Notes under the pieces: generated by a model | What the model was told of the DNA's origin: nothing | Database searches by the model: none | What the model saw: the letters and a program-made list of their open reading frames with translations, nothing else | DNA from: Aureibacter tunicatorum | GTDB taxonomy: Bacteria > Bacteroidota > Bacteroidia > Cytophagales > Cyclobacteriaceae | Length of the DNA stretch: 64,000 bases | Direction of reading: 5' to 3' | NCBI RefSeq assembly: GCF_036492635.1 | Contig: NZ_AP025305.1 | Span: 2,170,001 to 2,234,000, forward strand | Part shown: piece by piece, positions 51,033-59,052 of the stretch | Layout: each line of letters starts with the position of its first letter | How positions within the stretch are numbered: the stretch's first letter is position 1 | Program-made: the position numbers and the translations under genes

Positions 51033-51686
51033 TTACTCTTGATTATTTTTTAACCATTCTAGTCTTCTGGAGTCAGGAGTGTGTTTGATTTTGAAATCTT
51101 CAAATGTTGCTTCGAAACCGTCTCCATCAGGGCTAGCAGCCATCATTCCTACTTCAATGCTACGATGCTCTGGGAAATAAACGATATTGCTCATTTGATA
51201 ATTCGTCCCGTCTAGAGAGTAAAAGATTTCTATAGCATCGACTTTTCTTATTGCCTTTATCCAGATGCTTTTTGGTTTCTCTTTTAGCGCTACGACACTC
51301 CAAGAGCTATGATTTATAGTGTGAACTGTGCTGAAATTATAAACTCCATCGACATATTCAATACCTGTTTTTATCCAGTGATTATTATCAATTCGGAACA
51401 TAAGCCCCATTTGATCAAATCGAGTTTTATATTTTCCAGTTAATTTTGCAGTGACTTCAAACTCTCCGCTTCTTTTTGCAAAAAGAAATGGCCCGTCATT
51501 TACAGTAAAGCCGTAATGAGTTTTATTCCAAAAATCTGTTTGAGGTGTGACTTGCAATGTGAGTCGATTGTCTGAAATATTCCATTGTTCAGGCTCATTC
51601 AGCCAGTTAAGTGAATTAAGGCTTTGTCCGAAAGTGGTATTAAGCGACATAATGAAAATAATTGCTATGAAAATGTTTTTCTTCAT
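51033..51686 (-). CDS. Secreted DUF1349 (concanavalin-like) protein
   Basis: The frame runs from 51755, but the ATG at 51686 (MKKNIFIAIIFIMSLNTTFGQ) starts a clear signal peptide and gives 217 aa. The mature part is one DUF1349 domain with strand-rich sequence: QWNISDNRLTLQVTPQTDFWNKT, FLFAKRSGEFEVTAKL, and RFDQMGLMFRIDNNHWIKTGIEY. The domain ends near GFEATFEDFKI. DUF1349 has a concanavalin A-like jelly-roll fold and is often found in carbohydrate-associated secreted proteins. No enzymatic role is established. Confidence 0.88.
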   Translation of the reverse strand: MKKNIFIAIIFIMSLNTTFGQSLNSLNWLNEPEQWNISDNRLTLQVTPQTDFWNKTHYGFTVNDGPFLFAKRSGEFEVTAKLTGKYKTRFDQMGLMFRIDNNHWIKTGIEYVDGVYNFSTVHTINHSSWSVVALKEKPKSIWIKAIRKVDAIEIFYSLDGTNYQMSNIVYFPEHRSIEVGMMAASPDGDGFEATFEDFKIKHTPDSRRLEWLKNNQE

Positions 51687-51829
51687 GATATCTACATTTT
51701 GGTTGTTGAAACGTTGTATTGTTGCAAAGTTGTCAAAAATACTCTGAGTACTCAATACTGAAAAATAACCATTTGTTCGGTTTTGAGGTATGAAGGTTTG
51801 AGAATAGAATCAGTTATTAATATATTTTT

Positions 51830-52594
51830 ATGGATCCAATTTCCCGACTTGAAAATGAATACAGCAAGGAAACTTATGATAGCTTAAGGCAAAGGACATT
51901 AGTGCTTGAAGAGTGTATTGCTCAAATGAAGTCTTATGTTGAAATAGAGCACTGTGTGGTTGTAATGTCTGATTTAGCGGAAAAAAACAATCATATTTTC
52001 AATGGTTCGTTCGGAGATTTTTTAGGTTTGAATCCTTCAAGGTATAGAGTGATCGATGGAATTTGGGAACGGGAAATATATGAGAAAATACATCCAGACG
52101 ATGTGTTTCAAAGACATTTGTTGGAATTGGAGTTTTACAATTTTCTTCAATCTTTGCCTAAGACTGAGCGTTTGAGTTATCGCACGAATTGCAAACTAAG
52201 AGCAATGGGCAAAGACAAGATGTATCAAGTTATTTCACATAAGAGTTTTTATTTAAGAATGAGTGAAAATGGAAGTCTTTGGTTGGATGCCTGTGTTTAC
52301 AATTTTTCAACATCCAACCAACCCTTTCAAGGTATTGAAGGTCGTATTATCAATATGAAAACGGGTGAATTCATTGATGTTGATAAGTTCAGGAATAGTA
52401 CTAATATGCTGAGCTCAAGAGAAAAGGAAGTTCTTAGATTAGTAGGCAAAGGAAGCCTTAGTAAAGAGATTTCATCGGAATTGAACATTAGCGTCAATAC
52501 TGTAAATCGACATCGTCAAAATATATTGCAAAAGTTGAAAGTGAATAATTCAATGGAGGCTGTAAAGGTGGCTATTGCGATGAATTTAATGTAG
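51830..52594 (+). CDS. LuxR-type helix-turn-helix transcription regulator
   Basis: A 254-aa regulator. The C-terminal ~60 residues are a LuxR/GerE HTH (MLSSREKEVLRLVGKGSLSK, then EISSELNISVNTVNRHRQNIL). The N-terminal 180 residues may be a PAS-like sensory domain: a strand-rich segment with IFNGSFGDFLGLNP, then an EREIYEKIHPDDVFQRH motif that resembles the end of PAS folds (HPDD). No phosphorylation site of a receiver domain is visible. It lies alone, divergent from the DUF1349 gene, and 273 bp before the acetate transporter gene, which is a possible target. Confidence 0.9.
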   Translation: MDPISRLENEYSKETYDSLRQRTLVLEECIAQMKSYVEIEHCVVVMSDLAEKNNHIFNGSFGDFLGLNPSRYRVIDGIWEREIYEKIHPDDVFQRHLLELEFYNFLQSLPKTERLSYRTNCKLRAMGKDKMYQVISHKSFYLRMSENGSLWLDACVYNFSTSNQPFQGIEGRIINMKTGEFIDVDKFRNSTNMLSSREKEVLRLVGKGSLSKEISSELNISVNTVNRHRQNILQKLKVNNSMEAVKVAIAMNLM

Positions 52595-52798
52595 CTCGTT
52601 AAGCTGTCGAATGTCATGTTGTTTTATGATTCATTCCCGAGTCTCATGTGCATCGCTCGATAAAATGATTCGTGCATATTTATATTAATTTGTGGAAACT
52701 GACATTCTTTGCTTTGAATAGGTTTAACAGGTGTTTATTAAGTTTATTATTGCTTGGAATGAATGATATTTTTTGAAAAAGATGTGAGATTTTTAATG

Positions 52799-52830
52799 TT
52801 TGTCTGGCTTTTAAATTTGATCTACATTTG
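52799..52830 (+). promoter_or_regulatory. Bacteroidota-type promoter of the acetate transporter gene
   Basis: TTTG (52799–52802) and TACATTTG (52823–52830) are separated by 20 nt, matching the Bacteroidota sigma consensus TTTG-N17-23-TAnnTTTG. The start codon is 38 nt further on. Confidence 0.7.
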
Positions 52831-52867
52831 CACGAATTTGCAGAAATATAGATAAAATTTTCAAGGA

Positions 52868-53428
52868 ATGAGCAAGAATAGTACGGAGTTGACGGTTAAT
52901 CCAGCGCCATTAGGTTTGGCGGGGTTTGGAATGACAACGATTTTATTGAATATCCATAATGCAGGTTTTTTCGAAGTCAATGCTATGATATTGATGATGG
53001 GAATCTTTTATGGTGGATTGGCGCAATTGATTGCGGGTATAATGGAATTCAAAAAAGACAATACATTTGGATTCGTCGCATTTACTTCATACGGATGTTT
53101 TTGGATGACATTGGTAGGGATTTTCATATTGGAAGAGGTTGGTTTTATGGCCGCTGACTCATTTTCAATGGGCTGTTATTTGTTTATGTGGGGATTGTTG
53201 ACTTTAGGTTTGTTTTTTGGAACGCTTAAAGGCGGGAAAGTAGGTCAAGCTGTGTTCTTTTCATTGACAGTATTATTTTTCTTGCTTGCTTTGGCGAAGT
53301 TTACGGGTAGCCATCTTATTCATACTATAGCTGGTTATGAAGGAATTATATGCGGAGGAATTGCCTTTTATGAAGCTATTGCTATTGTGATAAATGATAA
53401 GCACGGAAAGCAAGTTTTGCCATTGTAA
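52868..53428 (+). CDS. Acetate uptake transporter family protein (SatP/GPR1-FUN34-YaaH)
   Basis: A 186-aa membrane protein with six helices. The family signature NPAPLGLAGFGMTTILLNIHN at the N-terminus is close to the NPAPLGL motif of YaaH/SatP. It is followed by MGIFYGGLAQLIAGIMEF and TFGFVAFTSYGCFWMTL. Members move acetate, succinate or related anions, usually as hexameric channels. The gene stands alone with its own promoter and terminator. Confidence 0.93.
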   Translation: MSKNSTELTVNPAPLGLAGFGMTTILLNIHNAGFFEVNAMILMMGIFYGGLAQLIAGIMEFKKDNTFGFVAFTSYGCFWMTLVGIFILEEVGFMAADSFSMGCYLFMWGLLTLGLFFGTLKGGKVGQAVFFSLTVLFFLLALAKFTGSHLIHTIAGYEGIICGGIAFYEAIAIVINDKHGKQVLPL

Positions 53429-53450
53429 AAATTTGTAAACAAGAAATAAA

Positions 53451-53487
53451 AAAATCCCTGCATTGAGTTTCTCAACGCAGGGATTTT
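53451..53487. terminator. Bidirectional terminator between satP-like gene and bcp
   Basis: AAAATCCCTGC pairs with GCAGGGATTTT and, inside, TTGAG with CTCAA. A-runs and T-runs flank both sides, so it can stop both convergent transcripts. Confidence 0.9.
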
Positions 53488-53510
53488 CATTTGTCGACTA
53501 GGATATTTTT

Positions 53511-53966
53511 TTAATTTTCCAAAGCAAAGATCTGATCAGCGTGTTCTTTGGTTTTTACTTTGTTGATGATATGCTCGATTTGGCCTTTTTCATCAATAAT
53601 GAATGTAGTTCTTACCGTGCCCATGTATGTTTTGCCGAAGTTTTTCTTTTCTTGCCATACACCATACATTTCGTTAACAGATTTGTCTGTATCAGCTAGC
53701 AAGTCAAAAGGGAGCAGATGCTTGCAGATGAACTTTTGATGCGATGTTTCATCGTCTCCGCTTACACCCAATACTTCATAGCCTTTTGACTGTAGCGTTT
53801 CATAGTTGTCTCTTAAATTCTGAGCTTCTAATGTGCACCCGGGTGTATTATCTTTAGGATAAAAGAACAGAACAAGCTTTTTTCCTGTATAATCGTCTAG
53901 ACTGATAGATTTGCCATCTTGATTTTTGCCTTCAAATCTTGGGGCTTTGTCGCCGATATTTAGCAT
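53511..53966 (-). CDS. bcp: Thioredoxin-dependent peroxiredoxin, Bcp type
   Basis: A 151-aa peroxiredoxin reducing H2O2 and organic peroxides. The peroxidatic cysteine 44 lies in FFYPKDNTPGCTLEAQNLRD, and the remaining fold elements (YEVLGVSGDDETSHQKFICK; TTFIIDEKGQIEHI) are typical of the Bcp/PrxQ class. The resolving cysteine five residues later in E. coli Bcp is replaced by glutamine 49. Another cysteine (in FICKHLLPF) might resolve the sulfenic acid, or the enzyme works as a 1-Cys type. It is the last gene of a three-gene run after the FAH-like and M23 genes, starting 3 nt after the M23 stop. Confidence 0.95.
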   Translation of the reverse strand: MLNIGDKAPRFEGKNQDGKSISLDDYTGKKLVLFFYPKDNTPGCTLEAQNLRDNYETLQSKGYEVLGVSGDDETSHQKFICKHLLPFDLLADTDKSVNEMYGVWQEKKNFGKTYMGTVRTTFIIDEKGQIEHIINKVKTKEHADQIFALEN

Positions 53967-53969
53967 AAT

Positions 53970-55907
53970 TTATTGAATTGTTTGTTTAAAAATTTTCTCA
54001 TTATTGTTGAAGTCGCTGACTTTCAATATTAATTCTCCTTTGAATGGTTTTTTCGGATCCAGCTTTTCCGACCAAATCAAAGCTCTTTTATAATCATAGT
54101 TCATGAGAACCCATTCGTCATCGATGTAAGCGTTGAAAGATTTGATCCCCGACAAGTCATCTTTAATGACAAATCTAAGGTCTTTACTGTTGATTCTTAA
54201 TGCTTTGATGGTCGGAGCAAGGCTATCTTCCAAAATGGTTATTTCTCCGAATTCTCTAGTTTTGAAGTTCAATTGATCGTTTTTCCAATAGCCGCCTATG
54301 TATGAATGCCTTTTGGAATTCTTGACTTTGTAAGCCGCCGCTTTTTCTTGATTGTATTCCTTTTGAGGTTTTAAAGTGATCTCCATATTGCTTTTAAGCG
54401 GCGTGTATTTATCATTGATCTTGAAAGTCTCTTTTTTCTTCAAGCTATCATATCTGTACTCTGTATGCAAGTAAAGCGTGTCGAAAAGCGTTTTTTTGAA
54501 AAAATGAATGTCAAAATTTTGGCCATAGACTTTCATCTCTTGCTTGTATGGCACTTGAGCTTGAAAATTGAATTTCATAGCCTCGTTATTTTTAATTTTA
54601 ATTGAATCAGGCATGCCGTACCTTAAGTCCCAAAGGTAAACAGATTCATTGTTGTTGACGTAAGCAGGAAGAATCTCCACTTTTTTTCGTTGAGTGAAAA
54701 CAGCGGCTTTGTCGTCCGTGGAGTCTGTTTTATTAATGTCATCAGTAAGCATTAATATATTGTTTGGACTTGGATGATATGCTTTGTTTTTTGAAGAAAC
54801 AAATTTGTTTTCGCCTACTATATGAAATTTTAATGAGGAAGCATTTCCATAAGCGTCTTTTAGCACTACATTGGCTTGATAACTTGAATCCATTTCAACC
54901 CAGAATGCGCCTTTCATATCATTGTGATCATTGAATCTTAGACTGTTGCCGTCTTCAACATAAAGTTTGTTGAATTTTTTTCGAGTAGCCATTTGTGTGG
55001 CAAAATCGCAGTGGAGAAGGATATGGCGATTGTGAGCGAAAGGGACTCTGTCCAGTTTCTGGCTGTAAATAGTATCTCCATTAATGCTTAAGTCAATGAA
55101 AGGGACGCCATTTTTGTTATTAGCGCCATCGAGTCGATCAAAGCACAACAATTGCAAACCAATTTTTCCAAAAGCTGAAACGTCTTCAGGAATCACGTAA
55201 TTCCCATTGAATTTTTCGACGCTGTATTCAAATCTGCCGTATTGCCCATTAATTCTAGCGTTTTTATCAAGCGTCACTAAAGCGATTTTGATTAAGCTTG
55301 GTGGTGTTGTGTCCTTGATTTCTTTGAAACCAATCAAAAGGGGGTTGAAAGGCACTTGATTTTCATCCCTTATTTCAAAGTGCAAATGAGGTCCCATGGA
55401 AGAGCCCGAATTTCCGGACTTGGCTACAATATCTCCTTGATTGAAGCTAAGCTCTCCTTTTTTGGGGAATAACTCAATCTCAAATGTTTGTTTTGCATAT
55501 TGCGCATTTCTTACGTAATCAGCTACTTCACCACTAAACTCTTTAAGGTGAGCGTAGACGCTAGTGGTTCCATTGGGATGCGTAATGTAAAGGCAATTTC
55601 CATATCCCCATGTCGATACTTTGATTCTGCTTACATAACCTTCTGCTGTCGCGTAAACAGGAAGTCCTGTAATTCCGCTTGTTTTTATGTCAAGTCCTCC
55701 ATGAAAGTGATTGGTACGGAGCTCTCCCATTGTGCCTGAAAGAAAGTTTTGCTGATTGGTTCTTATGGGGAAAATGTAATAATTGGCGTATTTGGTTTTA
55801 TATGCTGACATTTCTTGAGCGTCAAGCATTGTTGCAAAATTGGTCATAAAGACAATGACCATGAAAATAATAATTGGAAATCTACCCTTCAAGCCCTTAA
55901 TCTTCAT
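53970..55907 (-). CDS. M23 (LytM) family metallopeptidase
   Basis: A 645-aa exported protein. The signal sequence is at about 1–31. The LytM zinc domain follows at about 60–190, with ligands in HFHGGLDIK (His 69, Asp 73) and MGPHLHFEIRD (the HxH motif near 172). The other ~450 residues are beta-rich repeats without a recognised family, typical of large Bacteroidota M23 proteins. It probably cuts peptidoglycan cross-links or acts as a regulator of such enzymes. It starts 1 nt after the FAH-like gene and is followed by bcp, so the three are likely one transcript. Confidence 0.92.
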   Translation of the reverse strand: MKIKGLKGRFPIIIFMVIVFMTNFATMLDAQEMSAYKTKYANYYIFPIRTNQQNFLSGTMGELRTNHFHGGLDIKTSGITGLPVYATAEGYVSRIKVSTWGYGNCLYITHPNGTTSVYAHLKEFSGEVADYVRNAQYAKQTFEIELFPKKGELSFNQGDIVAKSGNSGSSMGPHLHFEIRDENQVPFNPLLIGFKEIKDTTPPSLIKIALVTLDKNARINGQYGRFEYSVEKFNGNYVIPEDVSAFGKIGLQLLCFDRLDGANNKNGVPFIDLSINGDTIYSQKLDRVPFAHNRHILLHCDFATQMATRKKFNKLYVEDGNSLRFNDHNDMKGAFWVEMDSSYQANVVLKDAYGNASSLKFHIVGENKFVSSKNKAYHPSPNNILMLTDDINKTDSTDDKAAVFTQRKKVEILPAYVNNNESVYLWDLRYGMPDSIKIKNNEAMKFNFQAQVPYKQEMKVYGQNFDIHFFKKTLFDTLYLHTEYRYDSLKKKETFKINDKYTPLKSNMEITLKPQKEYNQEKAAAYKVKNSKRHSYIGGYWKNDQLNFKTREFGEITILEDSLAPTIKALRINSKDLRFVIKDDLSGIKSFNAYIDDEWVLMNYDYKRALIWSEKLDPKKPFKGELILKVSDFNNNEKIFKQTIQ

Positions 55908-55908
55908 T

Positions 55909-56520
55909 TTATTTTACTTCAAAATCAAACATTGTTTTACCACTTAGCTTGCCTACAAGATTGTCTCCAATTTCAACTGGACCTACACCGCTGGGAGTAC
56001 CTGTGAAAATAAGATCACCTTGCTTAAGTTGAAAGAATTGCGATAAATAGGAAATAATCGCATCAAAGCTGTACATCATATGGCTGGTGTTTCCTGTTTG
56101 CACAGTTTGACCATTTTTTTCTAATGAAAAGTCTAACGCGTTGATATTTTCAATTTCGCTTACAGGGATAAAATTTGAAATTGGCGCAGAACCGTTGAAA
56201 CCTTTGGCTATATCCCATGGCAATCCTTTTTCTTTAGCTTTGGACTGAAGGTCTCTTGCGGTAAAGTCGATGCCTAGCGCGATTTGATCATAATATTTGT
56301 GAGCGAATTTTTCTTGGATGCTTTTTCCTTGTTTGCAAATTCTGATGACTATTTCAACTTCATGATGAACATCCTTTGAAAAGCTGGGGTAGTAAAAAGG
56401 ATCATTGTTTTTTAACAGCGCAGTATCAGGTTTTGTGAAAACTACAGGTTCGCTTGGGATTTCGTTATTGAGTTCTTTTATATGTTCTACGTAATTTCTG
56501 CCTATTCCGAATATCTTCAT
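55909..56520 (-). CDS. Fumarylacetoacetate hydrolase family protein
   Basis: A 203-aa protein, a minimal FAH fold. Conserved parts are FGIGRNYVEHIKEL, EPVVFTKPDTALL, the metal-binding VHHEVEIVIRICK, GIDFTARDLQSKAKEKGLPW, and the end GDLIFTGTPSGVGPVEIGD. The metal ligands (two Glu and an Asp) are in place. Family members hydrolyse or decarboxylate acylpyruvates, oxaloacetate or similar beta-dicarbonyl compounds. It is the first gene of the run with the M23 peptidase and bcp. Confidence 0.93.
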   Translation of the reverse strand: MKIFGIGRNYVEHIKELNNEIPSEPVVFTKPDTALLKNNDPFYYPSFSKDVHHEVEIVIRICKQGKSIQEKFAHKYYDQIALGIDFTARDLQSKAKEKGLPWDIAKGFNGSAPISNFIPVSEIENINALDFSLEKNGQTVQTGNTSHMMYSFDAIISYLSQFFQLKQGDLIFTGTPSGVGPVEIGDNLVGKLSGKTMFDFEVK

Positions 56521-56669
56521 TGTAATGAGGTTTGTTTTTTAAATGATACGAAATTTGACCGAGACAATATTATTAGAGGCCAAAATTTTTTAATAAAATT
56601 ATTTATGCTTTAATTGAATTCAAAAGAATAAAATCAAAATGATTTAGAACCTGATTAATAATTTATAAT

Positions 56670-57227
56670 ATGGATCATAATAAAGGCTTTTCACAAGAAG
56701 AAATCGAAAATTTCAAACAAGGTTTGTCGCATGTCAATGATGATTTCATTGTCGTGGAAGAAGAAGAGAACGGACCTGAATATCTTCATTTTCAATTTTT
56801 GGGTAAATATGAAGGAGAAGATGTGATTTTTGATGCGGTTATGTATACCCTTAGATTGCATCATAGCAGCGAGTTGTTCGAGATTGCTGAAAAACAAGCA
56901 GCCGAAAAATTTCCTGAATATCATAAGATCACTTATTCTGAAGATGAAAATGGTGATTTAGAATCTTTGGAAGGCTTGGATGAGGAGATTGGTTTGTTCT
57001 TGACGGAAGTGATGATGGAGCTGGAAGAAGAAGAATCCATCAAAGTGCAAGAGCATGTGGATATTGATACCATGGTTGAGTATGGTGTTGCTTTGGATAT
57101 TGGATTGAACGTGGACCAGATTACTCCTGCGGTTGTTAATGGCTTCATTAAGTCATATAATGGAGGGAACTTGAAACTTGACAAGACATTGTACTCATTT
57201 GTTCATAATGACGAAGATGATGAATAA
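56670..57227 (+). CDS. Conserved acidic hypothetical protein upstream of the deacetylase
   Basis: A 185-aa, strongly acidic cytoplasmic protein with no recognised family. Visible elements are FSQEEIENFKQGLS, a beta-rich YLHFQFLGKYEGEDVIFDAVMYTLRLHHS, then an acidic helix (FLTEVMMELEEEESI) and a final domain with ALDIGLNVDQITPAVVNGFI. It overlaps the histone deacetylase-like gene by one base (TAATG), so the two are translationally coupled and may work together. Confidence 0.75.
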   Translation: MDHNKGFSQEEIENFKQGLSHVNDDFIVVEEEENGPEYLHFQFLGKYEGEDVIFDAVMYTLRLHHSSELFEIAEKQAAEKFPEYHKITYSEDENGDLESLEGLDEEIGLFLTEVMMELEEEESIKVQEHVDIDTMVEYGVALDIGLNVDQITPAVVNGFIKSYNGGNLKLDKTLYSFVHNDEDDE

Positions 57228-58135
57228 TGAGTTTGAAAGTGGCGTGGGATGAATGCTATGCTTTGCCCCTGAAAGAGGGGCATAGATTTCCTATGGAAAA
57301 ATATCCTTTGTTAAAAGAGCAGTTGGAGTATAGGGGCATAGTGAATAAGAAAGATTTTTTTCGACCTTCGAAGCTACCGGATTACAGCAACATATTCTTG
57401 GCCCATGATGAAAGTTATTTGCATAGGCTGGAAAATGCTGAATTGTCAAAATCCGAAATAAGAGCAATTGGGTTGCCGTATGATGAAGCTTTGATCGAAA
57501 GGGAAGTGACGATTGTCAACGGCACCATTGAAGCGACAAAGTATGCTCAAGACTTTGGAGTTTCGATGAATATAGCCGGAGGGACTCATCATGCTTTTAC
57601 AAATCGTGGTGAAGGCTTTTGCGTGTTGAATGATCAAGCAATAGCCGCTGCGATGCTGATGAATAACTCTAGAACTCAATCTATTGCCATCGTCGATTTG
57701 GATGTGCATCAAGGAAATGGCACAGCTGAAATTTTTCAAAATAATGAGGGTGTTAGAACCATAAGCGTTCACGGAGATAAAAATTATCCTTTGAGAAAAG
57801 AAAAATCGGATTTGGATGTAGCATTGATGGATGATTGCGAAGACGAAACCTACTTGCGAATTATTCAAAATGATGTGATTGCTTACTTGGATGCAATTGA
57901 GCCAGAATTTATTTTTTATCAATCAGGAGTCGATATTTTGGGCAGCGATAAACTAGGGAAATTGAATGTGAGTATTGAAGGTTGTAAAGAAAGGGATAAA
58001 ATAGTGCTGGAGTATTGCAAAAATAAATCAATTCCCGTAGTTTGTTGCATGGGAGGTGGTTATTCGAAAGACATAAAAGTGATCTTGGAGGCCCATACAA
58101 ATACATTTGCACTGGCAAAGGACATCTTTTTTTGA
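57227..58135 (+). CDS. Histone deacetylase-family enzyme
   Basis: A 302-aa zinc hydrolase of the arginase/deacetylase superfamily. Active-site segments are MNIAGGTHHAFTNRGEGFCV (charge-relay His pair), IAIVDLDVHQGNGTAEIF (zinc ligands Asp and His), FYQSGVDILGSDKLG (zinc Asp), and the final CMGGGYS. It resembles the short class IV or acetoin-utilisation-like bacterial branch. Substrates in bacteria include acetylpolyamines and acetyl-lysine proteins; the one here is unknown. It is the second gene of an operon with the acidic protein. Confidence 0.93.
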   Translation: MSLKVAWDECYALPLKEGHRFPMEKYPLLKEQLEYRGIVNKKDFFRPSKLPDYSNIFLAHDESYLHRLENAELSKSEIRAIGLPYDEALIEREVTIVNGTIEATKYAQDFGVSMNIAGGTHHAFTNRGEGFCVLNDQAIAAAMLMNNSRTQSIAIVDLDVHQGNGTAEIFQNNEGVRTISVHGDKNYPLRKEKSDLDVALMDDCEDETYLRIIQNDVIAYLDAIEPEFIFYQSGVDILGSDKLGKLNVSIEGCKERDKIVLEYCKNKSIPVVCCMGGGYSKDIKVILEAHTNTFALAKDIFF

Positions 58136-58241
58136 AATATCCATAACGATTTGATTGAAATTAAAGTTCAATAACAAAGCAAATGAATCTTTTTTAGGGT
58201 GGGGTTTGCAGAGAGAACAGTTATTTACTTAAAAGGATCAA

Positions 58242-58988
58242 ATGGAGCATATTTCTACGCACGAATCGAAGCTTTTTTATCGAAGCTTATTGATGACAAC
58301 TCTTTTCATAGGGATTTTGTGGACGATTACAGTTTTGGAGTGGTTCATGCACGAGGACTTTGGATTCCTTGGCATATTGCCCAGAAAAATTGAAGGGGCT
58401 GTTGGTATCATCACAGGTCCTTTGATTCACGGTAGTTTTTCCCATTTATTGTCAAATACTTTTCCCTTGTTGATTCTTGGCATAGGTTTGTTTTATTTTT
58501 ATCATAAGATTGCGATTCAAGTGTTCGTGAGCATATATGTCGCGAGCGGATTTTGGGTATGGCTTTCAGCTAGAGAAGCATATCATATTGGATCCAGCGG
58601 TATTGTATATGGACTTGTGTCGTTTTTGTTTTTCATAGGATTGCTTAGGCGTGATCAGAAGTCCATGGCGGTATCTTTATGCGTGTTTTTGCTGTATGGA
58701 GGCATGATGTATGGTTTGATGCCGTCAAATGGCGAAGTTTCATGGGAGTCGCATTTGTTCGGAACGTTGACAGGCTTGTTTTGCGCCCTTTATTTCCAAA
58801 ATTACTCCGAAGAATCAAAACCTAGTTTGAGACCTGTAGAATCAAGAGGTGTTGATTATACTAGAAGCAGACTTGAATACCCAAAAAGGCATGTGATGAG
58901 AATCTCTTCGCATACTCATGGCAAGCAAGTTAGGTTTAAGTACAAGGTTAAAAAATCCGAAAATAATAACAACCCAAGAAAAAGATAG
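58242..58988 (+). CDS. Rhomboid-family intramembrane serine protease
   Basis: A 248-aa membrane protein with six helices. The catalytic serine is in HIGSSGIVYG (GxSG motif) in helix 4 and the catalytic histidine in VSWESHLFG in helix 6, with the N-terminal HGSFSHLLSNTFPLLILG corresponding to the helix-2 HxxxxHLxxN motif. The ~55-residue C-terminal tail is very basic and low in hydrophobicity, so it is cytoplasmic. Rhomboids cleave transmembrane helices of partner proteins; substrates cannot be predicted. Confidence 0.9.
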   Translation: MEHISTHESKLFYRSLLMTTLFIGILWTITVLEWFMHEDFGFLGILPRKIEGAVGIITGPLIHGSFSHLLSNTFPLLILGIGLFYFYHKIAIQVFVSIYVASGFWVWLSAREAYHIGSSGIVYGLVSFLFFIGLLRRDQKSMAVSLCVFLLYGGMMYGLMPSNGEVSWESHLFGTLTGLFCALYFQNYSEESKPSLRPVESRGVDYTRSRLEYPKRHVMRISSHTHGKQVRFKYKVKKSENNNNPRKR

Positions 58989-59052
58989 GCTCTGGTTAGA
59001 AAACATTATTAGCTGTCATTTTCTTATTCATAATGAACTATAATTAATTCAT

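Noticed and set aside
57250-57283. Hairpin with CCCCT/AGGGG and CTATG/CATAG arms at the start of the deacetylase gene
   Set aside because: The stem needs a 5-nt bulge, lies in normal coding sequence and has no T-run or copy elsewhere; chance pairing is likely.
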